Shown: positions 24,469 through 34,133, counted from the stretch's first letter. The stretch: DNA of 64,000 bases from Bradyrhizobium sp. Ai1a-2 (GCF_000426245.1 NZ_AUEZ01000001.1:186001-250000), one strand, 5' to 3'. The notes: generated by a model not told the origin, from the sequence alone. Numbers and translations: made by a program.

Positions 24469-25020
24469 TCAAATCCCTTTGTGCGATGGATTTGATGAGC
24501 TGACCACCGTTCGAGCGACCTGCAACGCACGCTTCAATGGCTCGGCCAGCGGCCCGAACATGCCGGCGATCTCCGCCATGGGATCGACCTGCGCGTCATC
24601 GATCGCGTTGCGAAGCGCGAGCACCGCCTCGACATCACCTTCCACCACAAGGTCGCGCGAAAACAGCAATGCATCGCCGTCAAGGCGGCCTTCGACCAGC
24701 CCAAACAATCCAGCCAACGGACTGGAGATCCGAGCGTCAAGATCATTTGGCAGATTGCGCACCACCGACAGGCGCGGGCGGGGAGGGGCGGGCGCGAGCA
24801 GAAAGGCAAAGGGCAGATCGGTCGGTTTGATGCCGAATCGTTTTCCGGCGTGCACGCCGAGCCTGTCGAATATCCTTGGATGTTCTCTGCAAACGCGTAG
24901 CAGCACGATCGACAGTACGGCCTCGAGTGGCAGCAGCGGCAACGGGCGCACAGCAAGCGCCAGCAATGGAGGCACCGACAAAGGTGACGATGCAGGCGGG
25001 GTCACTTCCGAAAAATTCAT
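24469..25020 (-). CDS. ubiT: UbiT, SCP2-domain accessory factor for anaerobic ubiquinone synthesis
   Basis: The 183-residue protein has the SCP2 lipid-binding fold of UbiT, with a hydrophobic N-terminal helix (LLALAVRPLPLLPLEAVLSIVLLRV) and the family stretch GLVEGRLDGDALLFSRDLVVEGD. UbiT binds isoprenoid lipids and assists UbiU-UbiV under anoxia. I chose ATG at 25020; an extension to 25092 would run into the divergent promoter. It heads the ubiTUV operon, with ubiD divergent 100 bp away. Confidence 0.88.
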   Translation of the reverse strand: MNFSEVTPPASSPLSVPPLLALAVRPLPLLPLEAVLSIVLLRVCREHPRIFDRLGVHAGKRFGIKPTDLPFAFLLAPAPPRPRLSVVRNLPNDLDARISSPLAGLFGLVEGRLDGDALLFSRDLVVEGDVEAVLALRNAIDDAQVDPMAEIAGMFGPLAEPLKRALQVARTVVSSSNPSHKGI

Positions 25021-25053
25021 CTTGCCAGAATAGAGCGATGATCGCGTGCGTTG

Positions 25054-25069
25054 TTTGTGCGGGAACAAA
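25054..25069. promoter_or_regulatory. Candidate Crp/Fnr-family site between ubiT and ubiD
   Basis: TTTGTGCGGGAACAAA has the TTTG-N8-CAAA layout and matches the palindrome at 21281-21296 at 12 of 16 positions. It sits in the 100-bp spacer between ubiT (minus) and ubiD (plus), 34 bp from the ubiT start and 52 bp from the ubiD start. Co-regulation with the oxidase-like gene is inferred. Confidence 0.45.
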
Positions 25070-25120
25070 GAAGACCTGGAATTTTGCGGCATAAGAGTTT
25101 CTGTCTTAAGGAGAAGCTTC

Positions 25121-26623
25121 TTGTTGCGTCGCGACGTGCCGCATTTTCAGGAATTGCACGACTTCCTGGAGTTTCTCGAGAACAAGGGGCAATTGCGACG
25201 CGTTCGCGAGAAGGTGTCGGTGGTGCACGACATCACGGAAATCCATCGTCGCGTTCTTCGCGAGGAGGGACCAGCCCTTCTGTTCGAACATCCGGTCAGG
25301 GCGGATGGGGCCCCTTCGGATATGCCGCTGCTGACCAACCTTTTCGGTACGATCGAGCGTGTGGCCTGGGGATTTGGCTTGCGGCCCGAGCGGCTGAGAG
25401 AGCTTGGCGAACTGATGGCCGAGCTGCGCGCGCCCCGGCCACCGCAAAGCCTGGTCGACGCCTGGCGCAAGCTTCCCCTCGCACGGGCCGCGCTGGCGAC
25501 CCGGCCGCGCACAATTTCAGCGGCGCCGGTGCAGGAATGTATCGCAACCGGTGACGCCATAGACCTCGGCATCTTGCCGGCGCAGGTCTGCTGGCCCGGA
25601 GAGCCGGCGCCCCTCATCACGTGGCCGCTGGTCCTGACTGCGCCCCCCGAGCCTGCCGCTTTGGGCCAGGACAATATGGGGGTCTACCGGATGCAGGTGC
25701 TGAGCCGCGACAGCGCCATCATGCGGTGGCTGCCGCATCGCGGCGGTGCCCGTCATCACGATCAGTGGAGAAAGCTTGGCCGGGACATGCCGGTCGCCGT
25801 TGTCATCGGCGCCGATCCTGCGACGATCCTGGCCGCGGTCTTACCTGCGCCGGAAGCGATTTCCGAACTGCGGCTGGCTGGCATGCTGCGCGGGCAGCGT
25901 CTGGATCTGGTTCGCTGCGTGACCGTGCCGCTTTCCGTGCCGGCCACCGCCGAAATCGTCATCGAGGGTTTCGTGTCCGCGACGGAAACGGCGCCTGAGG
26001 GTCCTTATGGCGACCACACCGGCTATTATAATTCCGTCGAGGAATTTCCGGTGTTGCGCGTAACGGCGCTCACCCGGCGGCGCAACCCGATCTATCTCTC
26101 GACCTTCACCGGACGTCCGCCGGATGAGCCGTCCCGTATCGGCGAGGCGCTCAATCATCTGTTCCTGCCGCTGGTGCAGCAGCAGTTTCCGGAAGTCATC
26201 GACCTCTGGCTGCCGCCGGAGGCGTGTTCTTACCGGATCGCGGTTGCGGCAATTTCCAAGCGCTATCCCGGGCAGGCGCGCCGCCTGATGCTCGGGCTGT
26301 GGTCGATGCTGCCCCAGCTAACCTATACCAAATTTCTCATCGTCGTCGACGGCGACATCGATATCCGCGACTGGCGTTCCGTAATGTGGGCGGTTGCAAC
26401 GCGAAGCGACAGTTCGCGCGATCTCGTCACGCTTGCCGATACCCCGATCAATTACCTCGACTTCGCTTCGCCAAAACCGGGTCTTGGCGGCAAACTCGGC
26501 ATCGACGCGACGACAAAGATGCCGCCCGAAACGGAGCGGGCATGGGGCGAAGCGCTGGCCATGGATCCAGCCGTGGTGGCACGCGTCGACGCCATGTGGC
26601 CGGACCTTGGTCGGGGTGGATAA
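25121..26623 (+). CDS. ubiD: UbiD family 4-hydroxy-3-polyprenylbenzoate decarboxylase
   Basis: This protein of about 500 residues needs prenylated FMN and removes the carboxyl group in ubiquinone synthesis. Diagnostic segments are NMGVYRMQVL with MRWLPHRGGARHH (substrate/cofactor region) and TAPEGPYGDHTGYYN, which holds the catalytic Glu. Escherichia coli UbiD has 497 residues. I chose TTG at 25121: TAAGGAG lies at 25107-25113, 7 nt upstream, and the length then fits the family. An upstream GTG-type start at 25046 would include the putative operator. It is divergent from ubiTUV. No ubiX (the FMN prenyltransferase) is in the window. Confidence 0.9.
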   Translation: MLRRDVPHFQELHDFLEFLENKGQLRRVREKVSVVHDITEIHRRVLREEGPALLFEHPVRADGAPSDMPLLTNLFGTIERVAWGFGLRPERLRELGELMAELRAPRPPQSLVDAWRKLPLARAALATRPRTISAAPVQECIATGDAIDLGILPAQVCWPGEPAPLITWPLVLTAPPEPAALGQDNMGVYRMQVLSRDSAIMRWLPHRGGARHHDQWRKLGRDMPVAVVIGADPATILAAVLPAPEAISELRLAGMLRGQRLDLVRCVTVPLSVPATAEIVIEGFVSATETAPEGPYGDHTGYYNSVEEFPVLRVTALTRRRNPIYLSTFTGRPPDEPSRIGEALNHLFLPLVQQQFPEVIDLWLPPEACSYRIAVAAISKRYPGQARRLMLGLWSMLPQLTYTKFLIVVDGDIDIRDWRSVMWAVATRSDSSRDLVTLADTPINYLDFASPKPGLGGKLGIDATTKMPPETERAWGEALAMDPAVVARVDAMWPDLGRGG

Positions 26624-26639
26624 ACCTTTGCCGATCTTC

Positions 26640-27929
26640 TCAGGAGATCTGACCTGGCTTCTCAGGGACTAGCGCATCGGCAGCATCGCTGATGCCCGCG
26701 TAGATATCATTGAGGTCCGTCGCCGTAACGCAATAAGGCGGCATAACGTAGATCGTGTTGCCGAGTGGCCGCAGCAGGAGATTTCGGTCGCGGAAAAAGG
26801 CCTGGAGCTTCGGACCAATGTCTGCGAGGTAGCCGCCGTCGAGTACTACCAAATCAAGTGCTGTGATGGTGCCGATTCGGCGAACGTTCTTGAAGCGTGC
26901 GTCCGCGCGAAATCGTTCAATTCCGTTTTCCTGCATTGACGCCACGGAGGCGATGCGCTCTCGAACTTCCGGATCTTGCCAAAGATCGAGGTTCGCTTTC
27001 GCGGCGGCGCACGCGATCGGGTTGGCCGTATATGAGCTCGAATGAAAGAACGTGCGCGCGCGATCCTTCGAATAGTGTGCGTCGAAGATATCGGCGCGGC
27101 AGAGTGTCACCGCGAGCGGAAGCGATCCGCCGGTGAGACCTTTGGAATAGCAGGCGATGTCAGGCGACACACCTGCCTGCTCACACGCGAACAATGTTCC
27201 CGTCCGGCCCCAGCCAGTCATGACCTCATCGGCAATGAACAGGACATTCGATGCCTCGCAGATCCGCCTCATCTCTCTCAGCACCCACGCGGGATACATC
27301 AGCATCCCGCCCGCGCCCAGGATCAGCGGCTCCACGATAAAGGCTGCCGGGTTTTCATGGCGGCACGCAGCTTCCAGCGCATCAAGCGTCACCTGTTCAT
27401 GACCGCACTCCGGAAACGGCACGGAGGTGACATCGAACAGCAATGGTTCGTATGCCGCGTTGAACACACCTCGTGCGCCGACCGACATCGTACCCACCGT
27501 GTCCCCGTGGTAGGAGTGCTGCATCACGACAATGCGCGAGCGCGGCTCGCCGAGGTTCTGCCAGTAGCCGAGCGCCATTTTCAGTGCGACCTCCACACTG
27601 GTCGAGCCGCTGTCGGAAAAGAAGACGTGATCGAGGCCGCGGGGGGCCAGTTTCAGAAGCTGCGCGGCTACCTCTTCGGCCGGTTCGTGGGTATGGCCGG
27701 CGAAGATAATCTGGTTGAGCTGCTCTGCCTGTTTCTGAATGGCGCTTACGATTTGCGGATGGCAATGGCCGTGGGTCACGACCCACCAGGATGCGATGGC
27801 ATCGATGATACGACGGTCATCTGCGGTATAAAGATAGGCGCCTTCCCCGCGCACAATCTTTGTCATCGCGCCTTGCAGCGCGTGTTGCGTGAATGGATGC
27901 CAGATTCGCGATTGCTTCTCGTACATCAC
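26640..27929 (-). CDS. bioA: Adenosylmethionine-8-amino-7-oxononanoate aminotransferase
   Basis: This 429-residue class III PLP aminotransferase converts KAPA to DAPA with SAM as amino donor, the third step of biotin synthesis. Motifs are IWHPFTQH (10-17), [13 protein letters not shown] and the PLP-lysine segment [17 protein letters not shown]. It overlaps bioD by 4 bp (ATGA) and is the last gene of bioBFDA. Its end converges on ubiD with only 16 bp between stops. Confidence 0.95.
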   Translation of the reverse strand: MMYEKQSRIWHPFTQHALQGAMTKIVRGEGAYLYTADDRRIIDAIASWWVVTHGHCHPQIVSAIQKQAEQLNQIIFAGHTHEPAEEVAAQLLKLAPRGLDHVFFSDSGSTSVEVALKMALGYWQNLGEPRSRIVVMQHSYHGDTVGTMSVGARGVFNAAYEPLLFDVTSVPFPECGHEQVTLDALEAACRHENPAAFIVEPLILGAGGMLMYPAWVLREMRRICEASNVLFIADEVMTGWGRTGTLFACEQAGVSPDIACYSKGLTGGSLPLAVTLCRADIFDAHYSKDRARTFFHSSSYTANPIACAAAKANLDLWQDPEVRERIASVASMQENGIERFRADARFKNVRRIGTITALDLVVLDGGYLADIGPKLQAFFRDRNLLLRPLGNTIYVMPPYCVTATDLNDIYAGISDAADALVPEKPGQIS

Positions 27930-28558
27930 GATTTGAAATCACCGCGGTTGAATGAGCTTTCGAAGGCAGCCCGCAACGCCTCTCGGCTGAGAGGAGAAAG
28001 CCAGGGCAATCGTCCAAGCTTCCGTGTCCGTCCGATCCTGCAAATCGTGGTTTCGGTATCGACGTTCTCGTCGCCAATGAACGCGATCCCGAGAATATCA
28101 ATCCCGCGATTTCGCAGTGCTTCGATCGAGAGCAGCGAATGATTGATGGTGCCGAGCGTGGTGCGCGCGCAGAGCAGGACCGGAAGCTGCCAGCGCGCGA
28201 AGATATCAATGTACAGTGTGCTGCTGGTAAGCGGCACCATCAGGCCGCCCGCACCCTCGATCACAAGCGGACACTTGCCGGTATCGGGCACGTGGAGCAA
28301 CTCTGTGTCGATGCCAACTCCGTCGATCTCGGCGGCAAGATGGGGCGAAGCGGGTGTCTTAAGACGGTAACGCTCTGGCGGGATGCGATCGCAGGAGAGG
28401 CCGCCCAGCCGCGCGACGAGCTGGGAGTCAGTCTCCTCGTCGAGACCCGCTTGAACGGGTTTCCAATATTTGGCGCCAAGAAAGCCGGCCAGTCCTGCGG
28501 CGAAAACTGTCTTACCGATCCCGGTGTCCGTGCCAGTCACCACGATCCGCTCGCTCAT
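27926..28558 (-). CDS. bioD: Dethiobiotin synthetase
   Basis: This 210-residue ATP-dependent carboxylase-like enzyme closes the ureido ring of dethiobiotin from DAPA and CO2. It has the P-loop [17 protein letters not shown] (7-23), the [14 protein letters not shown] substrate segment and [12 protein letters not shown]. It overlaps bioF and bioA by 4 bp each, so the three are translationally coupled. Confidence 0.95.
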   Translation of the reverse strand: MSERIVVTGTDTGIGKTVFAAGLAGFLGAKYWKPVQAGLDEETDSQLVARLGGLSCDRIPPERYRLKTPASPHLAAEIDGVGIDTELLHVPDTGKCPLVIEGAGGLMVPLTSSTLYIDIFARWQLPVLLCARTTLGTINHSLLSIEALRNRGIDILGIAFIGDENVDTETTICRIGRTRKLGRLPWLSPLSREALRAAFESSFNRGDFKS

Positions 28559-29709
28559 AGAGACTTGCCCCTTGTCTCCTCGAACAAGGCGTCGAGCATT
28601 GCCTGCACATCATCCTCACCGACGTTGAGAGTTATGGAGATCCGCAACCGTGCTGTGCCTGCCGGGACGGTTGGAGGCCGGACTCCACGGATATCGAAGC
28701 CCCGGGCCTGCAACGCCGCCGCCAAAGCCATCGCACGCGCGTTGTCGCCAACGATGTACGGCACGATCTGCGAACGCGACGGACTTTGTCCGCCGCGGAG
28801 GGCGAGTTCTCGATGCGTGAACGCGACGAGGCTGGCCAGACGTTGCTGCCGCTCGGGTTCCTGCTGCAGGATTGATAGCGCTTCCTGCACGGCAACAGCC
28901 ATCAGGGGTGATGGAGCGGTAGCGAAAATAAACGGACGGCAGCGATTGACCATGAAGTCGCGCAGCACGCAGGTCAAAGTGACGATTGCACCCGCTGCGC
29001 CCAGTGCTTTGCCGCAGGTATGAATGACAATCAGGTTCTCGCGTCCCTCATAGAGGGCGGTCAGTCCTCGACCCTGCTCACCATAGACGCCTGTGGCATG
29101 AGCCTCATCCACGACCAGGAAAGCATCGTGGCGGTCTGCGATTGCGAACAGTTCCCCAAGCGGCGCGAAATCGCCATCCATGCTGTAGATGCTTTCGACC
29201 ACGATCCAAACGCGGCCTGTTCCGCCTCTTGCCCGCCAGTCGCGAATCCTGTCTTCAACCGACTGCGGGTCATTATGGGCGCTTTCGCAAAATTCGGCCC
29301 GGCCAGCGCGTGCTCCTTCATGAATACTCGCGTGAACGAGAGAATCGAGGACGAGCAGGTCGCCTCGTTGCGGCAATGTTGTCAGAAGCGCAAAGTTTGC
29401 CATATATCCGCCGCCGAAAAATAGCGCCGTCTCGGCTCCGAAAAACCGGGCGGCCTCTGCCTCGAGCCTTTCATGCTCGTCGCAGTTTCCGCGCAGCAGC
29501 CGCGACCCGCCGCTTCCGATCGGTGTGCCGGCCTCGAGTGCGGCCACGACGGCGTTCCTCATGCGCAGCGTGCTCGCCAGGGCCAGATAATCGTTCGACA
29601 CGAAATCGATGCCTGCGCGCGGCTTGAGGCCGCGCAGCCGGTCATCGCCTTTCAAGGCCTGCAAGGCGGTGTGATAGCTGACGGTCTTGTCCGGATGGAT
29701 TGCGTTCAT
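28555..29709 (-). CDS. bioF: 8-amino-7-oxononanoate synthase
   Basis: This PLP enzyme of about 384 residues condenses pimeloyl-ACP/CoA with alanine, the first committed step of the biotin ring pathway. It shows [23 protein letters not shown] and the PLP-lysine site in [14 protein letters not shown] chose ATG at 29709 (MNAIHPDK), 46 bp after the bioB stop. A longer frame from 29778 would overlap bioB. It is coupled to bioD. Confidence 0.94.
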   Translation of the reverse strand: MNAIHPDKTVSYHTALQALKGDDRLRGLKPRAGIDFVSNDYLALASTLRMRNAVVAALEAGTPIGSGGSRLLRGNCDEHERLEAEAARFFGAETALFFGGGYMANFALLTTLPQRGDLLVLDSLVHASIHEGARAGRAEFCESAHNDPQSVEDRIRDWRARGGTGRVWIVVESIYSMDGDFAPLGELFAIADRHDAFLVVDEAHATGVYGEQGRGLTALYEGRENLIVIHTCGKALGAAGAIVTLTCVLRDFMVNRCRPFIFATAPSPLMAVAVQEALSILQQEPERQQRLASLVAFTHRELALRGGQSPSRSQIVPYIVGDNARAMALAAALQARGFDIRGVRPPTVPAGTARLRISITLNVGEDDVQAMLDALFEETRGKSL

Positions 29710-29755
29710 TGCCTTGTCTCCGGACAAGCAATCAGTTGAGCAAGATGACGGGGGA

Positions 29756-30766
29756 CTAAGCGACGTGGCTCTGGCCAAGCTGGGATCTCATGCCGAGCCG
29801 TTGCAGCAAACTCGCATCACGATCGCGCTGCGGGTTCTTTGTGGTGAGGAGGACGTCGCCGATGAAGATCGAATTCGCGCCGGCGAGGAAACAGAGTGCC
29901 TGCAGTTCGTCGGTCATGTATTGCCGTCCAGCGGAGAGCCGCACCACGCTCTTCGGCATCAGGATGCGCGCGACCGCGATCAGCCGCACCAGCGCGATCG
30001 GATCGGGCCGCTCCGCGCTGTCGTTGACCGGCACGCCCTTGACCTCGTTCCAGAGGTTGATCGGCACGCTCTCCGGATGAGCGGGCAGATTGGCGAGCAG
30101 AACCAGCATGCCCAGCCGGTCATCGACGCGTTCACCCATGCCGACGATGCCGCCGCAACAGACCTTGATGCCGGCGTCGCGCACATGTGCCAGCGTATCG
30201 ATGCGATCCTCCAGTGTGCGGGTGGTGATGATCTTGTCGTAGAACTCGGGCGACGTGTCGACATTGTGATTGTAGAAGTCGAGCCCGGCTTCAGCGAGCC
30301 GCGCGGCCTGACCGGGCGTCAGCATGCCGAGCGTGACGCAGGTCTCCATGCCGAGGCCTTTCACCGCGCTGACCATATCGCAGACCTTCTCGAGGTCGCG
30401 GTCTTTCGGATTGCGCCAGGCGGCGGCCATGCAGAAGCGGGTGGCGCCGGCGTCCTTGGCGCGCTCGGCGGTCGCGATCACATCCGCTTTGTCCATCAGG
30501 CGGGTGGCCTTCAGGCCGGTGTCGTAATGTGCGCTTTGTGCGCAGTAGCCGCAGTCTTCCGGGCAGCCGCCTGTCTTGATGCTGAGCAGGCTCGCCGTTT
30601 CGACATGGTTCGGATCGAAATGCTCGCGATGAATGCTCTGGGCCCGAAAGATCAGGTCGGGAAACGGAAGGGCATAGAGCGCTTCGGCCTCTGCGCGGTC
30701 CCAGTCGGTGCGGACCGCTTCGACGTCGCGGTTGTTGCTCTCTTTCGCTGCCACGGCATGAACCAT
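29756..30766 (-). CDS. bioB: Biotin synthase
   Basis: This 336-residue radical-SAM enzyme inserts sulphur into dethiobiotin. It has the [4Fe-4S] motif in [13 protein letters not shown] (CxxxCxxC), the [12 protein letters not shown] segment and C-terminal SAGRQYM with the [2Fe-2S] arginine region. Length is normal. It is the first gene of bioBFDA and lies 22 bp from the first BioR-like box, so repression by the divergent GntR gene is likely. Confidence 0.96.
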   Translation of the reverse strand: MVHAVAAKESNNRDVEAVRTDWDRAEAEALYALPFPDLIFRAQSIHREHFDPNHVETASLLSIKTGGCPEDCGYCAQSAHYDTGLKATRLMDKADVIATAERAKDAGATRFCMAAAWRNPKDRDLEKVCDMVSAVKGLGMETCVTLGMLTPGQAARLAEAGLDFYNHNVDTSPEFYDKIITTRTLEDRIDTLAHVRDAGIKVCCGGIVGMGERVDDRLGMLVLLANLPAHPESVPINLWNEVKGVPVNDSAERPDPIALVRLIAVARILMPKSVVRLSAGRQYMTDELQALCFLAGANSIFIGDVLLTTKNPQRDRDASLLQRLGMRSQLGQSHVA

Positions 30767-30788
30767 AAGACTTGCCCTCGTTTGGATC

Positions 30789-30821
30789 TTATCATAGATA
30801 ATTGGATGAATTATCTATGAT
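30789..30821. promoter_or_regulatory. Paired BioR-like operators in front of bioB
   Basis: ATCATAGATAATT (30791-30803) and AATTATCTATGAT (30809-30821) form a perfect 13-bp inverted repeat with a 5-nt spacer. The first arm extends to TTATCATAGATAA at 30789-30801. The second arm contains TTATCTATGA, one base from the recalled BioR consensus TTATMKATAA. Located just upstream of bioB, they fit repression by BioR. Confidence 0.75.
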
Positions 30822-30871
30822 CTTGATCTTAGACGAAGGCTAGCCGAGGCCATGCGCGAATGCACTTGTTT

Positions 30872-30889
30872 TTATGATAGATAATCTAT
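30872..30889. promoter_or_regulatory. Third BioR-like box overlapping the bioR start
   Basis: TTATGATAGATAA (30872-30884) repeats the bioB-side box with one change. It overlaps the palindrome ATAGAT-A-ATCTAT (30877-30889), which reaches into the bioR start codon. The position suggests autorepression. Confidence 0.65.
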
Positions 30890-31532
30890 GATGGCCGACG
30901 AGAATACCGAGAATACGACGACGGCAGGGCGCATTGCCGAGTCAATCGGCGCCCGCATCATCAGCGGCGCATTGCAGCCGGATGCGCCGCTCCGTCAGGA
31001 CCACATTGCGCGGGAATTCAGTTCAAGCCACGTCCCGGTCCGTGAGGCGTTTCGGCAACTGGAAGCTCAACATCTTGTCGTCGCTGTGCCCCGTCGCGGC
31101 GTGCGCGTTGCGCCACTCGATACCAATTCGGTGAAGGAAATTGCCGAGATGCGTGCGGCGCTCGAAGTCGTCGCCTTGCGGAACGCCGCGCCGAAATTGA
31201 CGTCAGCTCATTTGGCGCGGATCGAACTGGCGCTGATTGAGACAGACAACGCCGAGACGATCCAGGACTTCGAGGCGGCCAACCGTGCCTTTCACCACGC
31301 ACTCGTGGCGCCATGTGCGATGCCGCGACTGCTCGCCAGCCTCGACGGCTTGCAGCTTGCAAATTCTCGCTTGGTGTTCGCAATGGCGCGCCATGCCGGC
31401 TGGCGACCGCGGCCCAGTCAGGATCACCGCTTGATCCTGCAAGCGCTGCGAGCGCGCAATTTCGATCAGGCCTGTGGTCTGCTCGCCCGTCACATCCAAA
31501 CCATAGAGCGCCTCGCAATTCCCGCCGCGTGA
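30888..31532 (+). CDS. bioR: GntR family biotin regulator BioR
   Basis: This 214-residue protein has an N-terminal winged helix (RQDHIAREFSSSHVPVREAFRQLEAQHLV) and an FCD-type helical C-terminal domain. BioR is the usual alphaproteobacterial repressor of biotin genes when a BirA with a DNA-binding domain is lacking. The BioR name rests on the divergent arrangement with bioB and three matching boxes in the spacer. Two adjacent ATGs (30888, 30891) are possible starts. Neither has a clear ribosome site, because the operator occupies that place. Confidence 0.88.
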   Translation: MMADENTENTTTAGRIAESIGARIISGALQPDAPLRQDHIAREFSSSHVPVREAFRQLEAQHLVVAVPRRGVRVAPLDTNSVKEIAEMRAALEVVALRNAAPKLTSAHLARIELALIETDNAETIQDFEAANRAFHHALVAPCAMPRLLASLDGLQLANSRLVFAMARHAGWRPRPSQDHRLILQALRARNFDQACGLLARHIQTIERLAIPAA

Positions 31533-31543
31533 GCGGAAGTGTC

Positions 31544-32518
31544 CTATTGCGGCTCGATTCCCGCGGCCTTGATGATCCGCGCCCATTTGTCGATTTCGGC
31601 CTTCAGGAAAGCTTCGAGCGCTTCGGGAGTTGCGCGTTCGGTCTCGACCGGGGTCATGCTGAGCTCGGCAAAGCGGCTGACGAGTGGCGGGTCCTTGAGG
31701 GCCGTCTGCAGAGCGCCGACCAGCATATCGACCACCGGCTTTGGCGTGCCGCGGGGCGCATAGAGGGCATACCAGGTGGTCACATCGAACCCGGGAACTC
31801 CGGCTTCCGCCGAAGTCGGAACGTCCGGCAGCGTCGCGACGCGCTTCTTGCTGGTGATCGCATAGCCCTTGATGGTGCCGGACTGGATATAGGGCGTAGG
31901 GCCTGTCGCCGGATCACAATAAACATCGATATGGCCCGCGATGACGTCGTTGAGCGCTGGTCCGCCGCCCTTGTAATAGACCGATGTGAGCCTGGTGTCG
32001 GTCGTGCTCATGAACATCAGGCCGCAAAGCTGCGAGGCGGAGCCGAGGCCAACATTGCCGAATGTAATCTTGTCGCCGTCGCTGCGGATGCGCCCGACCA
32101 ATTCCTTCAGATCCTTGGCGGGAAAGTTCGGCCGTGCGACCAGGATCATCGGCACGTCGGTGACGAGGCCGATCATGGCGAAGTCGCCGACCGGATCAAA
32201 CGGCAGTTTGGCGTAGAGCGATGGGGCGGTTGCTTGACCGACATGCATCAGCAGCAGCGTGTAGCCGTCAGGCGCGGCCTTGGCGACGCGGTTGGTGCCG
32301 AGCGTGCCACCGGCGCCGACCACATTCTCGATCACGATCGACTGCTTCAGCGTCGCGCTCATCGCGCTGCCGAGAATTCGCGCAATCACGTCACCGGGAC
32401 CTCCGGCAGAGAAGGGTACAATCATGGTGATCGGGCGGGAGGGATAGTCCTGTGCGAATGCCGTCGCGCATGGCGACAGCAGCGGAAGCAGGATCAGCGA
32501 TCGTACCAAAAACATCAT
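31544..32518 (-). CDS. Bug-family (TTT) periplasmic solute-binding protein
   Basis: The 324-residue protein has a signal peptide (MFLVRSLILLPLLSPCATAFAQ) and the family opening DYPSRPITMIVPFSAGGPGDVIARIL. It then has AKAAPDGYTLLL and the conserved GVPGFDVTTWYALYAPRGTP region. Bug proteins bind small carboxylates in the periplasm, sometimes without their own TctAB membrane partners. None are seen here. It lies 27 bp downstream of the GntR regulator on the same strand and probably belongs to the catabolic island. Confidence 0.88.
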   Translation of the reverse strand: MMFLVRSLILLPLLSPCATAFAQDYPSRPITMIVPFSAGGPGDVIARILGSAMSATLKQSIVIENVVGAGGTLGTNRVAKAAPDGYTLLLMHVGQATAPSLYAKLPFDPVGDFAMIGLVTDVPMILVARPNFPAKDLKELVGRIRSDGDKITFGNVGLGSASQLCGLMFMSTTDTRLTSVYYKGGGPALNDVIAGHIDVYCDPATGPTPYIQSGTIKGYAITSKKRVATLPDVPTSAEAGVPGFDVTTWYALYAPRGTPKPVVDMLVGALQTALKDPPLVSRFAELSMTPVETERATPEALEAFLKAEIDKWARIIKAAGIEPQ

Positions 32519-32545
32519 CGCGCATTCTCTCCCTTTGCGCTTCGC

Positions 32546-33259
32546 CTATGGGTCGGGAAGCGTCATGTCCTTGGCCGATGTCTGCTCGATCATGTCGAGC
32601 GCGGCGACGGCCGCCGCCTTGACGTGATCGACGCAGCAGCGTTCGGCGAGGTCCTCGTCGCCGCTCTGGATCGCGCGCCAGATCGCCGTGACCTCGCGCA
32701 AGCTTTTGTTGATTCGTTTCGGCTGCGACATCGAGGTGATCCGCAGCAGCGTGATCCGGTCATGCAACGGCCTGAGCATGCGTTCGATAAAAGCGTTGCG
32801 GCAGCCGCCGATCAACGCGCCGTAGAAGTCGGTCTTGGCCTCGAGACACCCTGTGAGGTCCTGTTTCGCGGCCGCGGTCTTCAGGCGGGTCAAGGCATCG
32901 CCGATCCGACGCACCACTTCGGGATCGTGCAGTCGGGCGCATTCGCGGCCTGCAAATCCCTCCAGCACCGCACGGGCGGCATAGAGCTGCCGCGCCTCCT
33001 CGAGGCTGATCCTGCTGACCACCGGGCCGCGGTGGGGGACCGTGTTGACCAGCCCGTCTGCCTCTAGAGCCCGCAGCGCCTCCCGGATCGAGGGGCGGCT
33101 GACGCCCATCATCTCGCAGAGTTCGCGCTCGACCAGCCGCTGGCCGGGTTTGAGCGTGCCGGACATGATCGCCTCGCGCAGCTTTTGCGCGACCATCTTC
33201 CTGACGGTCGGGACGTCTTCGATGCGAAGCGTGGACTGCAGTTCGGCGCGTCGGTCCAT
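32546..33259 (-). CDS. GntR family (FadR/FCD subfamily) transcriptional regulator
   Basis: This 237-residue regulator has a winged helix (LVERELCEMMGVSRPSIREALRALEADGLV) and an FCD ligand-binding domain with a metal-site-like pattern. Such regulators sense carboxylates or sugar acids and usually control adjacent catabolic genes. It lies between the SDR and Bug genes, all on the minus strand, and is the likely regulator of the uptake/catabolic island. Confidence 0.85.
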   Translation of the reverse strand: MDRRAELQSTLRIEDVPTVRKMVAQKLREAIMSGTLKPGQRLVERELCEMMGVSRPSIREALRALEADGLVNTVPHRGPVVSRISLEEARQLYAARAVLEGFAGRECARLHDPEVVRRIGDALTRLKTAAAKQDLTGCLEAKTDFYGALIGGCRNAFIERMLRPLHDRITLLRITSMSQPKRINKSLREVTAIWRAIQSGDEDLAERCCVDHVKAAAVAALDMIEQTSAKDMTLPDP

Positions 33260-33345
33260 TTGCGAGATGCCTTCGTTCTATCGCGGGTTCACCAGCGATT
33301 TACCGGCAGAATCAGCATTTGTCGCTCTCTCGAAATCGGCTTTGT

Positions 33346-34116
33346 TCATGCGATCGACCAACCTCCATCGATCGGCAGGTTGGTCCCGGTGATGTCCTGC
33401 GCAGCGGCGCTGCAGAGGAACACCACCAGGGCGCCAACGGCTTCCATCCCGATGAACCGGCCGGAGGGCTGGCGCTCCGAGAGATATTTTTCTGTCGCGC
33501 GGTCTACCGTCTCGCCAACATTCGCCGCAATGGAGGCGATCTTGTTCTGGATGGCGGGGGTCGGCAGCGTCCCCGGGGAGACCGCGTTGCAGGTGATTCC
33601 GCTGCGCACGGTCTCGAGCGCGACGGCGCGGGTGATGCCGAGGATTGCCGTCTTTGTGGTGACGTAGTCGATGCGGTCTTCGACAGCACGGGTCGAATAG
33701 ATGGAGGCCATGTTGATGATGCGGCCCCAGCCGCGTTGCTTCATGGTGGGCAGCGCGAGGCGGATCAAATGGAAGGGCGCGGACACGTTGACCGCGAGCG
33801 CGCGCTCCCATTGATCTGGCGGAAAGTGCTCGACATCAGAGAAGTGCCGGACCACTGCATTGTTGACGAGGATATCGATCGCGCCGCAGCGGCGAAGCAG
33901 GTCAGCGAGCATGGCCTCGATGGCGGTGCGCTGTGACAGGTCGGCTCCGAAAGCGATGACGTCGACGCCGAATCGCGCGCGCAACCGATCCGCGGATTCG
34001 TTTGGTGCGACGAGATCATGCAGGACGATATTGGCTCCCGCACCGGCAAGGCTTTCCGCCAGCGCCAATCCCAGGCCGGCGGTCGCTCCGGTCACGAGTG
34101 CCCATTTGTCCTTCAT
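33346..34116 (-). CDS. SDR family oxidoreductase
   Basis: The 256-residue short-chain dehydrogenase has TGATAGLG for NAD(P) binding (9-16) and NNAV. Its catalytic Ser and Tyr lie in MASIYSTRAVEDRIDYVTTKTAI (YxxxK = YVTTK). The C-terminal DITGTNLPIDGGWSI is typical. I chose ATG at 34116, behind AAGGAA. A longer frame to 34209 would overlap the binding-protein gene. The substrate is unknown; it sits within the Liv operon block. Confidence 0.85.
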   Translation of the reverse strand: MKDKWALVTGATAGLGLALAESLAGAGANIVLHDLVAPNESADRLRARFGVDVIAFGADLSQRTAIEAMLADLLRRCGAIDILVNNAVVRHFSDVEHFPPDQWERALAVNVSAPFHLIRLALPTMKQRGWGRIINMASIYSTRAVEDRIDYVTTKTAILGITRAVALETVRSGITCNAVSPGTLPTPAIQNKIASIAANVGETVDRATEKYLSERQPSGRFIGMEAVGALVVFLCSAAAQDITGTNLPIDGGWSIA

Positions 34117-34133
34117 CGTGTCGCGATTCCTTA

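Noticed and set aside
31313..33067. 584-codon plus-strand open frame across bioR, Bug and GntR genes
   Set aside because: Overlaps three well-supported genes and resembles no protein family.
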